A stretch of 64,000 bases of DNA from Sphingobacterium mizutaii (lineage in GTDB: Bacteria > Bacteroidota > Bacteroidia > Sphingobacteriales > Sphingobacteriaceae): the NCBI RefSeq assembly GCF_900187125.1, contig NZ_LT906468.1:496001-560000 (forward strand), read 5' to 3'. The notes under the pieces were generated by a model. It saw only the letters and a list, made by a program, of their open reading frames with translations, was not told the DNA's origin and ran no database searches. Every line of letters starts with the position of its first letter. Positions within the stretch are counted from its first letter, which is position 1. Positions 8,008 through 15,542 of this stretch are shown here, piece after piece. The position numbers and the translations under genes are program-made.

Positions 8008-8598
8008 TTATAGGCGTTTTAAGGCGGCTTTGATTAATTGCTCTACAGAAAGATCTGGCTCGGCGGTATAGATAGCCTGAAGGGCTTTTTCCGCTTGTGC
8101 TTTTGGGAAACCTAACATCACCAATGCAGTCAATGCTTCTTCGGCTGAAGAAGGTTTGCTGACTACTAATGGAATCAATGCATCTGGACCTTGCTTTTTA
8201 AGTTTATCCTGTAATTCAAGGATTACCCGTTGTGCTGTTTTGGGTCCTATCCCTTTGATTTTCTGAATGACATTGACCTGTCCGTTGACGATAGCTTGTT
8301 GGATTTCTTCCGGAGTAATGGAAGAAAGCATCATTCTACCCGTGTTAGGGCCGATTCCCGAAACTGAGATCAAATGGTGAAAGAGATGTCTTTCGGCTTC
8401 CGTAGCGAAACCAAACAAAGTTTGGGAATCTTCACGTACCTGAAAGGAAGCAAAAAGCTTACAATCTTCCTGATCTTTGATCTGGCTATAAGTGGTCAAT
8501 GAAATATGCAAGTAATAGCCAATTCCTCCCACTTCTAAAACGACATGGGTCGGAGCTTTAAAAACTAGTTTACCTTTAAAATATTCGTACATAAGCAA
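8008..8598 (-). CDS. ruvA: Holliday junction branch migration protein RuvA
   Basis: 196-aa DNA-binding subunit of the RuvAB branch-migration complex. It begins with the OB-fold MYEYFKGKLVFKAPTHVVLE and then two helix-hairpin-helix motifs, ISVSGIGPNTGRMMLS and IKGIGPKTAQRVILELQDKL. The C-terminal UBA-like domain that touches RuvB (EEALTALVMLGFPKAQAEKAL) is present. MLMYEYF offers two starts; residue 3 (8592) fits the family start better. It sits 3 bases after the malic enzyme gene, so the two are probably co-transcribed. Confidence 0.97.
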   Translation of the reverse strand: MLMYEYFKGKLVFKAPTHVVLEVGGIGYYLHISLTTYSQIKDQEDCKLFASFQVREDSQTLFGFATEAERHLFHHLISVSGIGPNTGRMMLSSITPEEIQQAIVNGQVNVIQKIKGIGPKTAQRVILELQDKLKKQGPDALIPLVVSKPSSAEEALTALVMLGFPKAQAEKALQAIYTAEPDLSVEQLIKAALKRL

Positions 8599-8601
8599 AG
8601 C

Positions 8602-10887
8602 TTACTGATTTTTTGATTCTTTTTCGTGTTCAATGGCATCAACTACCGCAATGGTAACCATATTTACAATTTCACGAACTGAACTATCCAATTGCAATAC
8701 GTGGATAGGTTTGTTCATTCCTAATAGGACAGGTCCTACAGCCTCAGCATTTCCAACTTCTTGCAATAATTTATAAGAAATGTTGCCCGATTCTAGGTTA
8801 GGGAATACCAAGGTATTTGCAGGTTCGCCATTTAATGTAGAGAATGGGAAGTTGTCTGCCAATAAGTTTTTGTTCAAAGCAAAGTTTGCTTGGATTTCAC
8901 CGTCAGCAACGATATCTGGATGTTCCTTGTGCAAGATGCTTACTGCTTCCCTTACTTTATCCGAAATATCTCCAATATTTGAACCAAAGTTAGAGTAAGA
9001 TAACATCGCTAAACGAGGCTTAACGTTGAATCTTTTAACTGCTGAATCTAATAATACGGCGATATCTGCAAGTTCACGGGCGCTAGGGTTGGAGTTTACG
9101 GTTGTATCACCAAAGAATAGAGGTCCTTGGCTTGTCAACATGATGTACATGCCTGCAACTCTGCTACCTGGTTTTGCTCCGATTACTTGTAATGCCGGGC
9201 GGATGGTTGAAGCATAATTGCGTGTCAAACCTGATATAAGGGTGTCTGCATCGCCAAATTCAACCATACTTGCTGCAAAGTAGTTACGGTTGGTCATTAA
9301 CTTGCGGGAATCCAATTTATTGACGCCTCTACGTTGTCTTTTTTGGTATAAGTGCTCCGCATATCTTTCAAATCTTTCGGATTTGATCTCAGCTTGAGGG
9401 TCGATGATCTCTACACCATCCAATTCAAAACCATATTCATGGATCAAATTGTTGATTTTTTCTTGGTTACCCAATAGGATCGGGAAAGCAATTCCTTCTT
9501 CTTTAACAATTTGAGCAGCACGAAGGGTTTTATAATTATCGGCTTCTGCAAATACAACACGTTTAGGGTTAGATTTTGCCTTAGCGGTAATGGTACGGAT
9601 CAATCGTTCGTCCTTACCCAATCTTTTACGTAATTCATCGCGGTATGCATCCCAATCTTCGATTACCTTACGCGCAACACCAGATTCAATAGCAGCTTTT
9701 GCAACCGCTACGGAAACCTCAGTTATCAAGCGTGGGTCTGTAGGTTTAGGAATCACATAATCAATACCAAAACGGATGTTGTTGGCATTGTAAGCAATAT
9801 TTACTTCTTCAGGGACAGGTTGTTTTGCTAATTCCGCAATAGCTTTTACAGCGGCAATTTTCATTGCTTCGTTGATAGCAGTAGCTCTTACGTCTAATGC
9901 ACCACGGAAGATATAAGGGAAACCAAGAACGTTGTTTACTTGGTTAGGGAAGTCAGAGCGTCCGGTACCCATAATAATATCATCGCGAGTTTCAAGCGCA
10001 AGCTCATAAGCGATTTCAGGATTAGGGTTTGCCATTGCTAATACGATTGGTTTTGGAGCCATGCTTTTCAACATTTCTGGCGTCAAAACATCTGCAGCGG
10101 AAAGACCGATGAAAACATCAGCATCTTTTACCGCATCAGCTAAGGTATGGATATCGCGGTCGGTTGCCCATTCAGCTTTTGTAGGATCTAAAACCTCACG
10201 GTCCTTACGGATAACCCCTTTACTGTCGCACATCACGATGTTGTCTTTATTAGCGCCTACAGCCACGTACATCGCCGTACACGAAATTGCCGCAGCACCT
10301 GCACCATTCACCACGATTTTCAGGTCAGCGATATTTTTGCCTTGTAACTCAGAAGCGTTGATCAGAGCAGCCCCAGAAATAATTGCAGTACCATGTTGGT
10401 CATCGTGCATAACTGGGATATTCATTTCTGCTTTTAGGCGGCGTTCAATTTCAAAACACTCAGGAGCTTTGATATCTTCGAGGTTCACACCACCGAATGT
10501 TGGTTCCAAAGCTTTAACGATATTGACAAATTCATCAACGTTTTTGGTGTCTAATTCGATGTCAAATACATCGATATCGGCGAAGATTTTGAAAAGTAAT
10601 CCTTTACCTTCCATTACGGGTTTACCAGCTTGGGCACCAATGTCACCAAGGCCCAATACGGCAGTACCATTACTGATTACGGCTACCAAGTTACCCTTGG
10701 CAGTATATTTATAAGCGTCTTCGCTGTTTTCTGCAATTGCCAGACAAGGCTCGGCTACACCTGGGGAATAGGCTAAAGATAAGTCTCTTTGTGAACTATG
10801 TGGTTTTGTAGGAACCACTGCTATTTTACCCGGACGCCCCATAGCATGGTAGTTTAAAGCGTCTTTCTTTCTGTTGATGTTACTCAT
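8602..10887 (-). CDS. maeB: NADP-dependent malic enzyme with phosphotransacetylase-like domain
   Basis: 761-aa MaeB-type enzyme that decarboxylates malate to pyruvate. The N-terminal malic domain shows LAYSPGVAEPCLAI, the catalytic-region segment MEGKGLLFKIFADIDVFDIE, and VMHDDQHGTAIISGAALINA; the Rossmann part has VVNGAGAAAISC. From about residue 430 the protein is a phosphate acetyltransferase-like domain (VVFAEADNYKTLRAAQIV) that in MaeB usually has a regulatory role rather than activity. It precedes ruvA by 3 bases and follows the PBP4 gene by 49 bases, all on the minus strand. Confidence 0.97.
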   Translation of the reverse strand: MSNINRKKDALNYHAMGRPGKIAVVPTKPHSSQRDLSLAYSPGVAEPCLAIAENSEDAYKYTAKGNLVAVISNGTAVLGLGDIGAQAGKPVMEGKGLLFKIFADIDVFDIELDTKNVDEFVNIVKALEPTFGGVNLEDIKAPECFEIERRLKAEMNIPVMHDDQHGTAIISGAALINASELQGKNIADLKIVVNGAGAAAISCTAMYVAVGANKDNIVMCDSKGVIRKDREVLDPTKAEWATDRDIHTLADAVKDADVFIGLSAADVLTPEMLKSMAPKPIVLAMANPNPEIAYELALETRDDIIMGTGRSDFPNQVNNVLGFPYIFRGALDVRATAINEAMKIAAVKAIAELAKQPVPEEVNIAYNANNIRFGIDYVIPKPTDPRLITEVSVAVAKAAIESGVARKVIEDWDAYRDELRKRLGKDERLIRTITAKAKSNPKRVVFAEADNYKTLRAAQIVKEEGIAFPILLGNQEKINNLIHEYGFELDGVEIIDPQAEIKSERFERYAEHLYQKRQRRGVNKLDSRKLMTNRNYFAASMVEFGDADTLISGLTRNYASTIRPALQVIGAKPGSRVAGMYIMLTSQGPLFFGDTTVNSNPSARELADIAVLLDSAVKRFNVKPRLAMLSYSNFGSNIGDISDKVREAVSILHKEHPDIVADGEIQANFALNKNLLADNFPFSTLNGEPANTLVFPNLESGNISYKLLQEVGNAEAVGPVLLGMNKPIHVLQLDSSVREIVNMVTIAVVDAIEHEKESKNQ

Positions 10888-10936
10888 TACAATTTTGGTT
10901 TATACTAATATTTCATGATTATCACCTAGTAATAAT

Positions 10937-12376
10937 CTACTTTAATACATCTAATAATTTAAACATACGCTGGCGCATCTGCCCAGCCGGACCTTGATAG
11001 TTGTTGACTAGCAAGGTAAAGGTATATTCTTGCCCGTCGCTGGATTTTTGATAACCTGTATATCCTAATACACCTCCAATAGTACCACTTTTCATGGTAG
11101 TATTGTTAATTGTTGGCAAAGATTTTAAAAACTCATCATACCAAGGTCTTCCCTTTGCATATTGCATGATCTTGCTCATAGCCAAAGTGGTCACTCTATT
11201 CTGAGGGGATAATCCCGAACCATCGAAAGTATTGATGGCACTTGGATCGATCGATAATTTGTTCTGCCAATATTTTGAAACCAAGGTTGCCGATTTTTCG
11301 GTGTCGTATTCCATCGCTGAGACTACTCCGATTAATTTTAGCAGAGACTCACCGTATAGGTTGATGCTTTTTTGGTTGAACCAATGTACAATTTCTCCTA
11401 ATCGAGGCGATTTAATCAGAAGGATTGAATTTCTCTTTTCATCCAAGATGCTTGCAGAATCCATGTCTGTTAATCGTTTACCTGTTGTAACCCTGTTCAA
11501 TGAATCTGCAACAAAGATAGAATCCCTGCCAAGGACATCAGAGAGCGAATATGCTAAGTCCAATGCTGGATCAGGTACTGAAATTTCAATTGTTTTTTTG
11601 AGATTGGCACCATAGGTACCCCTTAGGTAAACTTGGGTCGAATAAGGAGCTGAATAGGCATATACATTATCACCCGATCCATTGGCTCCTGTTTTTACTT
11701 CATTGATTAAATGGTAGAATGGAGCTTTTTGTACAGGCTGTAAGGTTGCTGGCTTGCCAGGCGAACTAGGTGTGAAATTGATTCCGAGTTTGTTTTCTTT
11801 CCAATTCAATGCAGAGAATCCAGCACCGTAATAATTTCCAATATCAGTCCACATCCAAGTTCCGGGAACATCATAGCCATTGAAGAAAATATCATCAGCA
11901 ATGATTTTACCATTGATTTTTTTGATACCGACCTTTTTGATTGCTTCGGACCACTTAGCCAGTATGACTTCCGGTTTTGTATCAGGGTATCTATCACTAC
12001 CAAGGGTTGGGTCGCCCTTACCTTCGATAATGATATTGCCATGTAAAGTGCCTAAAGAGTCAATCTGACCGGTATAAAACAGTTCAGTGTTGAAGGTGTA
12101 ATCTGCACTTAATAGGTCTAAGGCTGTAATGGAAGTAATTACTTTCAGGGTTGATGCGGTAGGCATTCCGATCTGGTTATTGCTATCGAAAACAATTTCA
12201 CCAGTTTTAGAGTTTATGACCGTCAAGGAAGCCATGCCATTTTTTAGAGACGGGTTCTTGCTAAAAGCATCAAATGCCGTTTGGACTTTTGCTTTTACTC
12301 CTTGGGCTTGTACTGTTTGCGTGTTTAGGACGCTAATAACAGCAAGGAAATAAAAAAATGAAAAAAATCTTCTCAT
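10937..12376 (-). CDS. dacB: D-alanyl-D-alanine carboxypeptidase/endopeptidase, PBP4 type
   Basis: Penicillin-binding protein 4 family (peptidase S13) acting on periplasmic peptidoglycan. The start at 12376 gives MRRFFSFFYFLAVISV, a signal peptide ending near VQAQG; 13 more codons are open upstream but would spoil it. Motifs are SxxK in ASTLKVITS, the GLSPQNRVT segment of the second conserved region, and KSGT in MKSGTIGGVLGYTGY. About 479 aa matches PBP4 with its inserted domain between the first two motifs. It is upstream of maeB on the same strand. Confidence 0.94.
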   Translation of the reverse strand: MRRFFSFFYFLAVISVLNTQTVQAQGVKAKVQTAFDAFSKNPSLKNGMASLTVINSKTGEIVFDSNNQIGMPTASTLKVITSITALDLLSADYTFNTELFYTGQIDSLGTLHGNIIIEGKGDPTLGSDRYPDTKPEVILAKWSEAIKKVGIKKINGKIIADDIFFNGYDVPGTWMWTDIGNYYGAGFSALNWKENKLGINFTPSSPGKPATLQPVQKAPFYHLINEVKTGANGSGDNVYAYSAPYSTQVYLRGTYGANLKKTIEISVPDPALDLAYSLSDVLGRDSIFVADSLNRVTTGKRLTDMDSASILDEKRNSILLIKSPRLGEIVHWFNQKSINLYGESLLKLIGVVSAMEYDTEKSATLVSKYWQNKLSIDPSAINTFDGSGLSPQNRVTTLAMSKIMQYAKGRPWYDEFLKSLPTINNTTMKSGTIGGVLGYTGYQKSSDGQEYTFTLLVNNYQGPAGQMRQRMFKLLDVLK

Positions 12377-12504
12377 AGGTAGCAAATATCGTAATCTACT
12401 GCACAAGTAGTACATTTAAATTGTAAAATTTCAAATGTATGATGAAGTAAATGTATTAATTGTGAGAGTTTTTATAACTTGCAAGGATTATTAAAAATTA
12501 CATA

Positions 12505-14280
12505 ATGAAATACATCGATAAGTTAGCTTCCATCCGTAAAGAGATGAAAGAAAAGGGTGTAGATGCCTATATAATTCCCTCCTCCGATCCACATATTAGC
12601 GAATACCTTCCAGAAAGATACAAGTGCATAGCTTGGACATCAGGTTTTACCGGTTCTGCTGGGACATTAGCCATTACGCAAGATTTTGCAGGCTTATGGA
12701 CTGATTCACGTTATTTTGTTCAAGCCAATGAGCAATTGTCGGGAACAGGCTTTGAATTGGTTAAACTACAAGTCCAAGGCAAAGCAGAATATGCGACTTG
12801 GCTTTCTAAAACATTGAAAAAAGGCGATACCGTGGCTTTCGATGGTAATTTAGCTTCTGTTGCCGTGGCACAAGCTGTACAAACAGAATTGGAACCTTTG
12901 GGTATACAAGTCAACGGACATTTGGACTTATTGGAAGCAATTTGGGAAAATAGACCTGAACTACCTACTGAAAAGGCATATCTATTAGATGTAAACACAA
13001 CTGGACAGTCGACAAAAGATAAGATTTCAACAGTAAAATCAAAACTTAAGGATAAAAGAGCGGATGTTCATTTTGTTTCTTCCTTGGATGATTTGGCATG
13101 GATCCTTAATATCCGTGGGAATGATGTTCATTGCAATCCGGTTGTATTGGGATTCTTGTTGATCCAAGAGGATAAAAACACCTTGTTTATTGGCTCAGGG
13201 AAATTATCTTCAGCTGATATTTCCACTTTAAAGGATTCTGGAGTTGAAGTAGCTGACTATCAAGGTGCGTTTGAGGCTATAAAACAGTTGAAAGGTGAGC
13301 ATATTTTATTGGATCCTAAGCGTACTTGTTTTGCTATCTATGATTCTGTTCCAGAAAACATCGAAATTTTGGAAGATATGAATCCTTCAACTTCATTGAA
13401 GTCTATTAAAAACAAAGTTGAGGTTGATCATACTCGTCATGCCATGATTAAGGATGGTGTTGCATTGACAAAATTCTTTAAATGGGTTGAGGAAAATGTA
13501 GCCTCAGGTAAACTCTCGGAAATTTCTATTGCCGAGAAATTACAAGCCTTGCGTGCCACTTCAGAAGGATTTGTTGATATATCATTTGATACCATTGCTG
13601 GCTATAAAGCTCATGGTGCTTTACCACATTATAAAGCAACAGAAAGCAGTAATTCAGTATTGAAACCTGAGGGATTATTGTTGGTGGATTCAGGTGGTCA
13701 ATACCTAGATGGAACCACTGATATTACCCGTGTTATTTCATTAGGTCAAATAATACCTGAGGAGAAAACCGATTATACCATTGTTCTTAAAGGGACTATT
13801 GAAGGCTCCCAAGCGGTATTCCCTACTGGAACCAGAGGTTATTCAATTGACGCAATAACCAGAAGGCCGATTTGGGAAACGATGCGCAATTATGGACATG
13901 GTACCGGACATGGGGTTGGATTTTTCTTGAACGTTCATGAAGGACCTCAGACCTTCAATATGGCAGCAATCGATATTCCAGTTGAGGAAGGTATGATTAC
14001 CTCCATTGAACCGGGATTATATAGAGAAGGTCATTATGGAATCCGTATTGAGAACTTGGTGCTTTCGAAAAAAGTAGAGAGTAATCAATTTGGTGATTTC
14101 ATGGATTTTGAGACTTTAACGGTTTGTTATATCGATACGGCTTTGGTTGATAAAAGCCTATTGGATCAGAAACATATTGATTGGTTAAACCAATATAATG
14201 GCTGGGTGTTTGAAAAGTTGTCTCCGAAATTGGATGAAGGAGAAAAAGCTTGGTTGAAAGAGAAAACCAAAGCGATATAG
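12505..14280 (+). CDS. pepP: Aminopeptidase P family protein (Xaa-Pro aminopeptidase)
   Basis: 591-aa M24 metallopeptidase that removes an N-terminal residue before proline. It has two creatinase-like N-terminal domains (to about residue 310) and a C-terminal pita-bread domain. Metal ligands are visible in order: DSGGQYLDGTTDITR (two Asp), GTGHGVGFFLNVHEGP (His), TSIEPGLYREG (Glu) and IRIENLV (Glu). The long three-domain form resembles eukaryotic-type APP1 more than the 440-aa E. coli PepP. There is no signal peptide, so it is cytosolic. The gene is divergent from dacB. Confidence 0.95.
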   Translation: MKYIDKLASIRKEMKEKGVDAYIIPSSDPHISEYLPERYKCIAWTSGFTGSAGTLAITQDFAGLWTDSRYFVQANEQLSGTGFELVKLQVQGKAEYATWLSKTLKKGDTVAFDGNLASVAVAQAVQTELEPLGIQVNGHLDLLEAIWENRPELPTEKAYLLDVNTTGQSTKDKISTVKSKLKDKRADVHFVSSLDDLAWILNIRGNDVHCNPVVLGFLLIQEDKNTLFIGSGKLSSADISTLKDSGVEVADYQGAFEAIKQLKGEHILLDPKRTCFAIYDSVPENIEILEDMNPSTSLKSIKNKVEVDHTRHAMIKDGVALTKFFKWVEENVASGKLSEISIAEKLQALRATSEGFVDISFDTIAGYKAHGALPHYKATESSNSVLKPEGLLLVDSGGQYLDGTTDITRVISLGQIIPEEKTDYTIVLKGTIEGSQAVFPTGTRGYSIDAITRRPIWETMRNYGHGTGHGVGFFLNVHEGPQTFNMAAIDIPVEEGMITSIEPGLYREGHYGIRIENLVLSKKVESNQFGDFMDFETLTVCYIDTALVDKSLLDQKHIDWLNQYNGWVFEKLSPKLDEGEKAWLKEKTKAI

Positions 14281-14297
14281 GCTTTAGCCCTTTATTT

Positions 14298-14400
14298 GAA
14301 CCAGGATTGATGGGATGGGAGGATAGACCAAGATCTGGGAAGGAACCAGGATGCCCTTCGACGCCGCTCAGGGTACGGGATGAGAGGATGGACCAAGATC
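14298..14400 (+). repeat. Two units of repeat R3, the second interrupted
   Basis: Unit 14298-14339 is standard. In 14343-14400 the sequence CCCTTCGACGCCGCTCAGGG is inserted after AACCAGGAT. A related inverted stretch, CGAGCGGCGTCGAGACCCGG, follows at about 14414. Confidence 0.75.
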
Positions 14401-14478
14401 AATATTCCGATGGTCGAGCGGCGTCGAGACCCGGCACAGGATTATTGTTGGTATTACATTCAAAATTATATTCACAAA

Positions 14479-14514
14479 ATTCGGTGTGTATCGCATACGC
14501 CAGCCGCGAAAAAA
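14479..14514 (-). repeat. Repeat module R7, copy 3
   Basis: On the minus strand GGCGTATGCGATACACACCG then AATTTTGTG; close to 4543-4590. Confidence 0.55.
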
Positions 14515-14519
14515 TAAAT

Positions 14520-14572
14520 AGAAAAATTTTTCACCCCCGCTGGGCAATGTCATCAAGGTAAGAAAAAACAAA
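14520..14572 (+). repeat. Repeat module R5, copy 2
   Basis: AGAAAAATTTTTCACCCCCG, CTGGGCAATGTCATCAAG and an A-rich end, closely matching 7221-7275. Confidence 0.65.
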
Positions 14573-14617
14573 GGGGAACTTTCCCTAGGAACAAGAATAT
14601 CAATTTGTATTTTTCTG

Positions 14618-14709
14618 ATTCTGAACAATTCGTGAAGAATCTGTACGGCTCTTCTCTCTAAGATTCTGTCATCCTTAACCGAAGGTTAAGGAACTGTAAA
14701 CCAATACAA
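14618..14709 (+). repeat. Repeat module R2, copy 3
   Basis: 92 bp. The hairpin reads CCTTAACC-GAA-GGTTAAGG: paired like copy 2 although the middle of the stem differs. Confidence 0.85.
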
Positions 14710-14806
14710 TGCACGGTGTTTTTGAATTAGTATTTTTGCAAGGTTAAATACTTCGGATGAACCTCATGAATACCCAAAAAACCTTAACTTAATGACATTT
14801 CCCATC

Positions 14807-14954
14807 GGGGTTCCATTATTTTAGCTAGCATGGCATGTTAGCCTGGATGTAGCGCAAAAACGATGTTCGATTAATCGAACATCGTTTTTGCATTAACCCT
14901 TTATTGTTGGATACCATTGCTAAAATAATTCTGCCCTTCCAGGGCAGTATGGCG
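14807..14954 (+). repeat. Repeat module R1, copy 2
   Basis: 148 bp, same length and layout as 4060-4207. The 38-bp palindrome (14854-14891) is identical in both copies. The 3' hairpin is ctgccct-tcc-agggcag (14931-14947) against catcccc-gct-ggggatg in copy 1: three base pairs have changed on both sides. Confidence 0.85.
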
Positions 14955-15089
14955 CAAAAAACAGATTTTTCTGGGAAATAAATATGGGATTAAATTTCTA
15001 GAAACACAGATTTAACAAACGTGTTCATTGGTACGCAGGAAGAATCTCGGAGGTATACAAACTTCCTCTTTATTATAAAACAATAATGA

Positions 15090-15180
15090 TTTCATTAGCG
15101 AACAGGTCCTACACCTTCGGTGTAGGATGACAAAATGTTTTGGACATTTACGTACAGATTCTTCACTATTCGTTCAGAAT
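15090..15180 (-). repeat. Repeat module R2, copy 4 (inverted)
   Basis: About 91 bp on the minus strand, beginning ATTCTGAACGAATAGTGAAG. Hairpin CCTACACC-GAA-GGTGTAGG, fully paired with a third stem sequence. Confidence 0.8.
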
Positions 15181-15199
15181 TGGAAGTGTCCCAGAGAGG

Positions 15200-15280
15200 G
15201 ATTCAGAGCGCAGCGAGGAACTATTTTTTATTTTTTTTTAAGGATGGCTGTCATCGAAATCGTAAGATGAGGGAACTATT
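15200..15280 (-). repeat. Repeat module R6, copy 3
   Basis: Minus strand CTCATCTTACGATTTCGATG, then an A-rich stretch and a CTCTGAAT end; matches 4322-4400 and 7841-7913. Confidence 0.6.
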
Positions 15281-15309
15281 TTTTTCTTAATAAACCCTAT
15301 AAAGGATTA

Positions 15310-15477
15310 TCAGAAAAATATTTCACCCACGCTGTGGGTTATCCGATTAACGATCCGATTTTCTACAAAGATGTCACCCCTTCCAGGGGTTCCCAGTTTA
15401 TACAAACAACCATCCTTCCGCAGCAAGTCCTTTAGCAACCGGATCATTACCAGTGGCGGAGAGATGGATAGAATGTC
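15310..15477 (+). repeat. Repeat module R4, copy 2
   Basis: 168 bp, in inverted orientation relative to 7531-7698. The ends TCAGAAAAATATTTCACCCA and ATGGATAGAATGTC are the best conserved parts besides the two small hairpins. Confidence 0.85.
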
Positions 15478-15484
15478 GTTGAAA

Positions 15485-15521
15485 AGGCGTGATAATCTTG
15501 GTCCCTCCTCTCATCCCTTGA
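15485..15521 (-). repeat. Single unit of repeat R3
   Basis: Minus strand GAACCAGGATTCAAGGGATG followed by AGAGGAGGGACCAAGAT. It ends about 20 bases from the GH29 stop codon. Confidence 0.7.
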
Positions 15522-15542
15522 ATCCTGGTTCCCCCCCAATCC

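Larger units (their letters stand above)
14281..15542. other. Gene-free repeat island C
   Basis: About 1,260 bases between pepP and a GH29 gene without a convincing gene. It holds, in order, two R3 units, R7 (minus), R5, R2, R1, R2 (minus), R6 (minus), R4 and one R3 unit (minus). Nearly all of it can be matched to islands A or B, so it is an assembly of repeat modules rather than a decayed gene as far as can be seen. Confidence 0.85.

Noticed and set aside
10061..10714. 217-codon plus-strand open frame inside maeB
   Set aside because: It is antisense to a clear malic enzyme; composition is Ser/Thr/Ala-rich as expected of a shadow frame.
14250..14628. Open frames on both strands after pepP
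   Set aside because: They read through R3, R5 and R7 repeats and the pepP end; no family signature.
3907..15542. CRISPR array in the repeat islands
   Set aside because: Units are not regularly spaced with unique spacers, no cas gene is near, and the modules are of several lengths.
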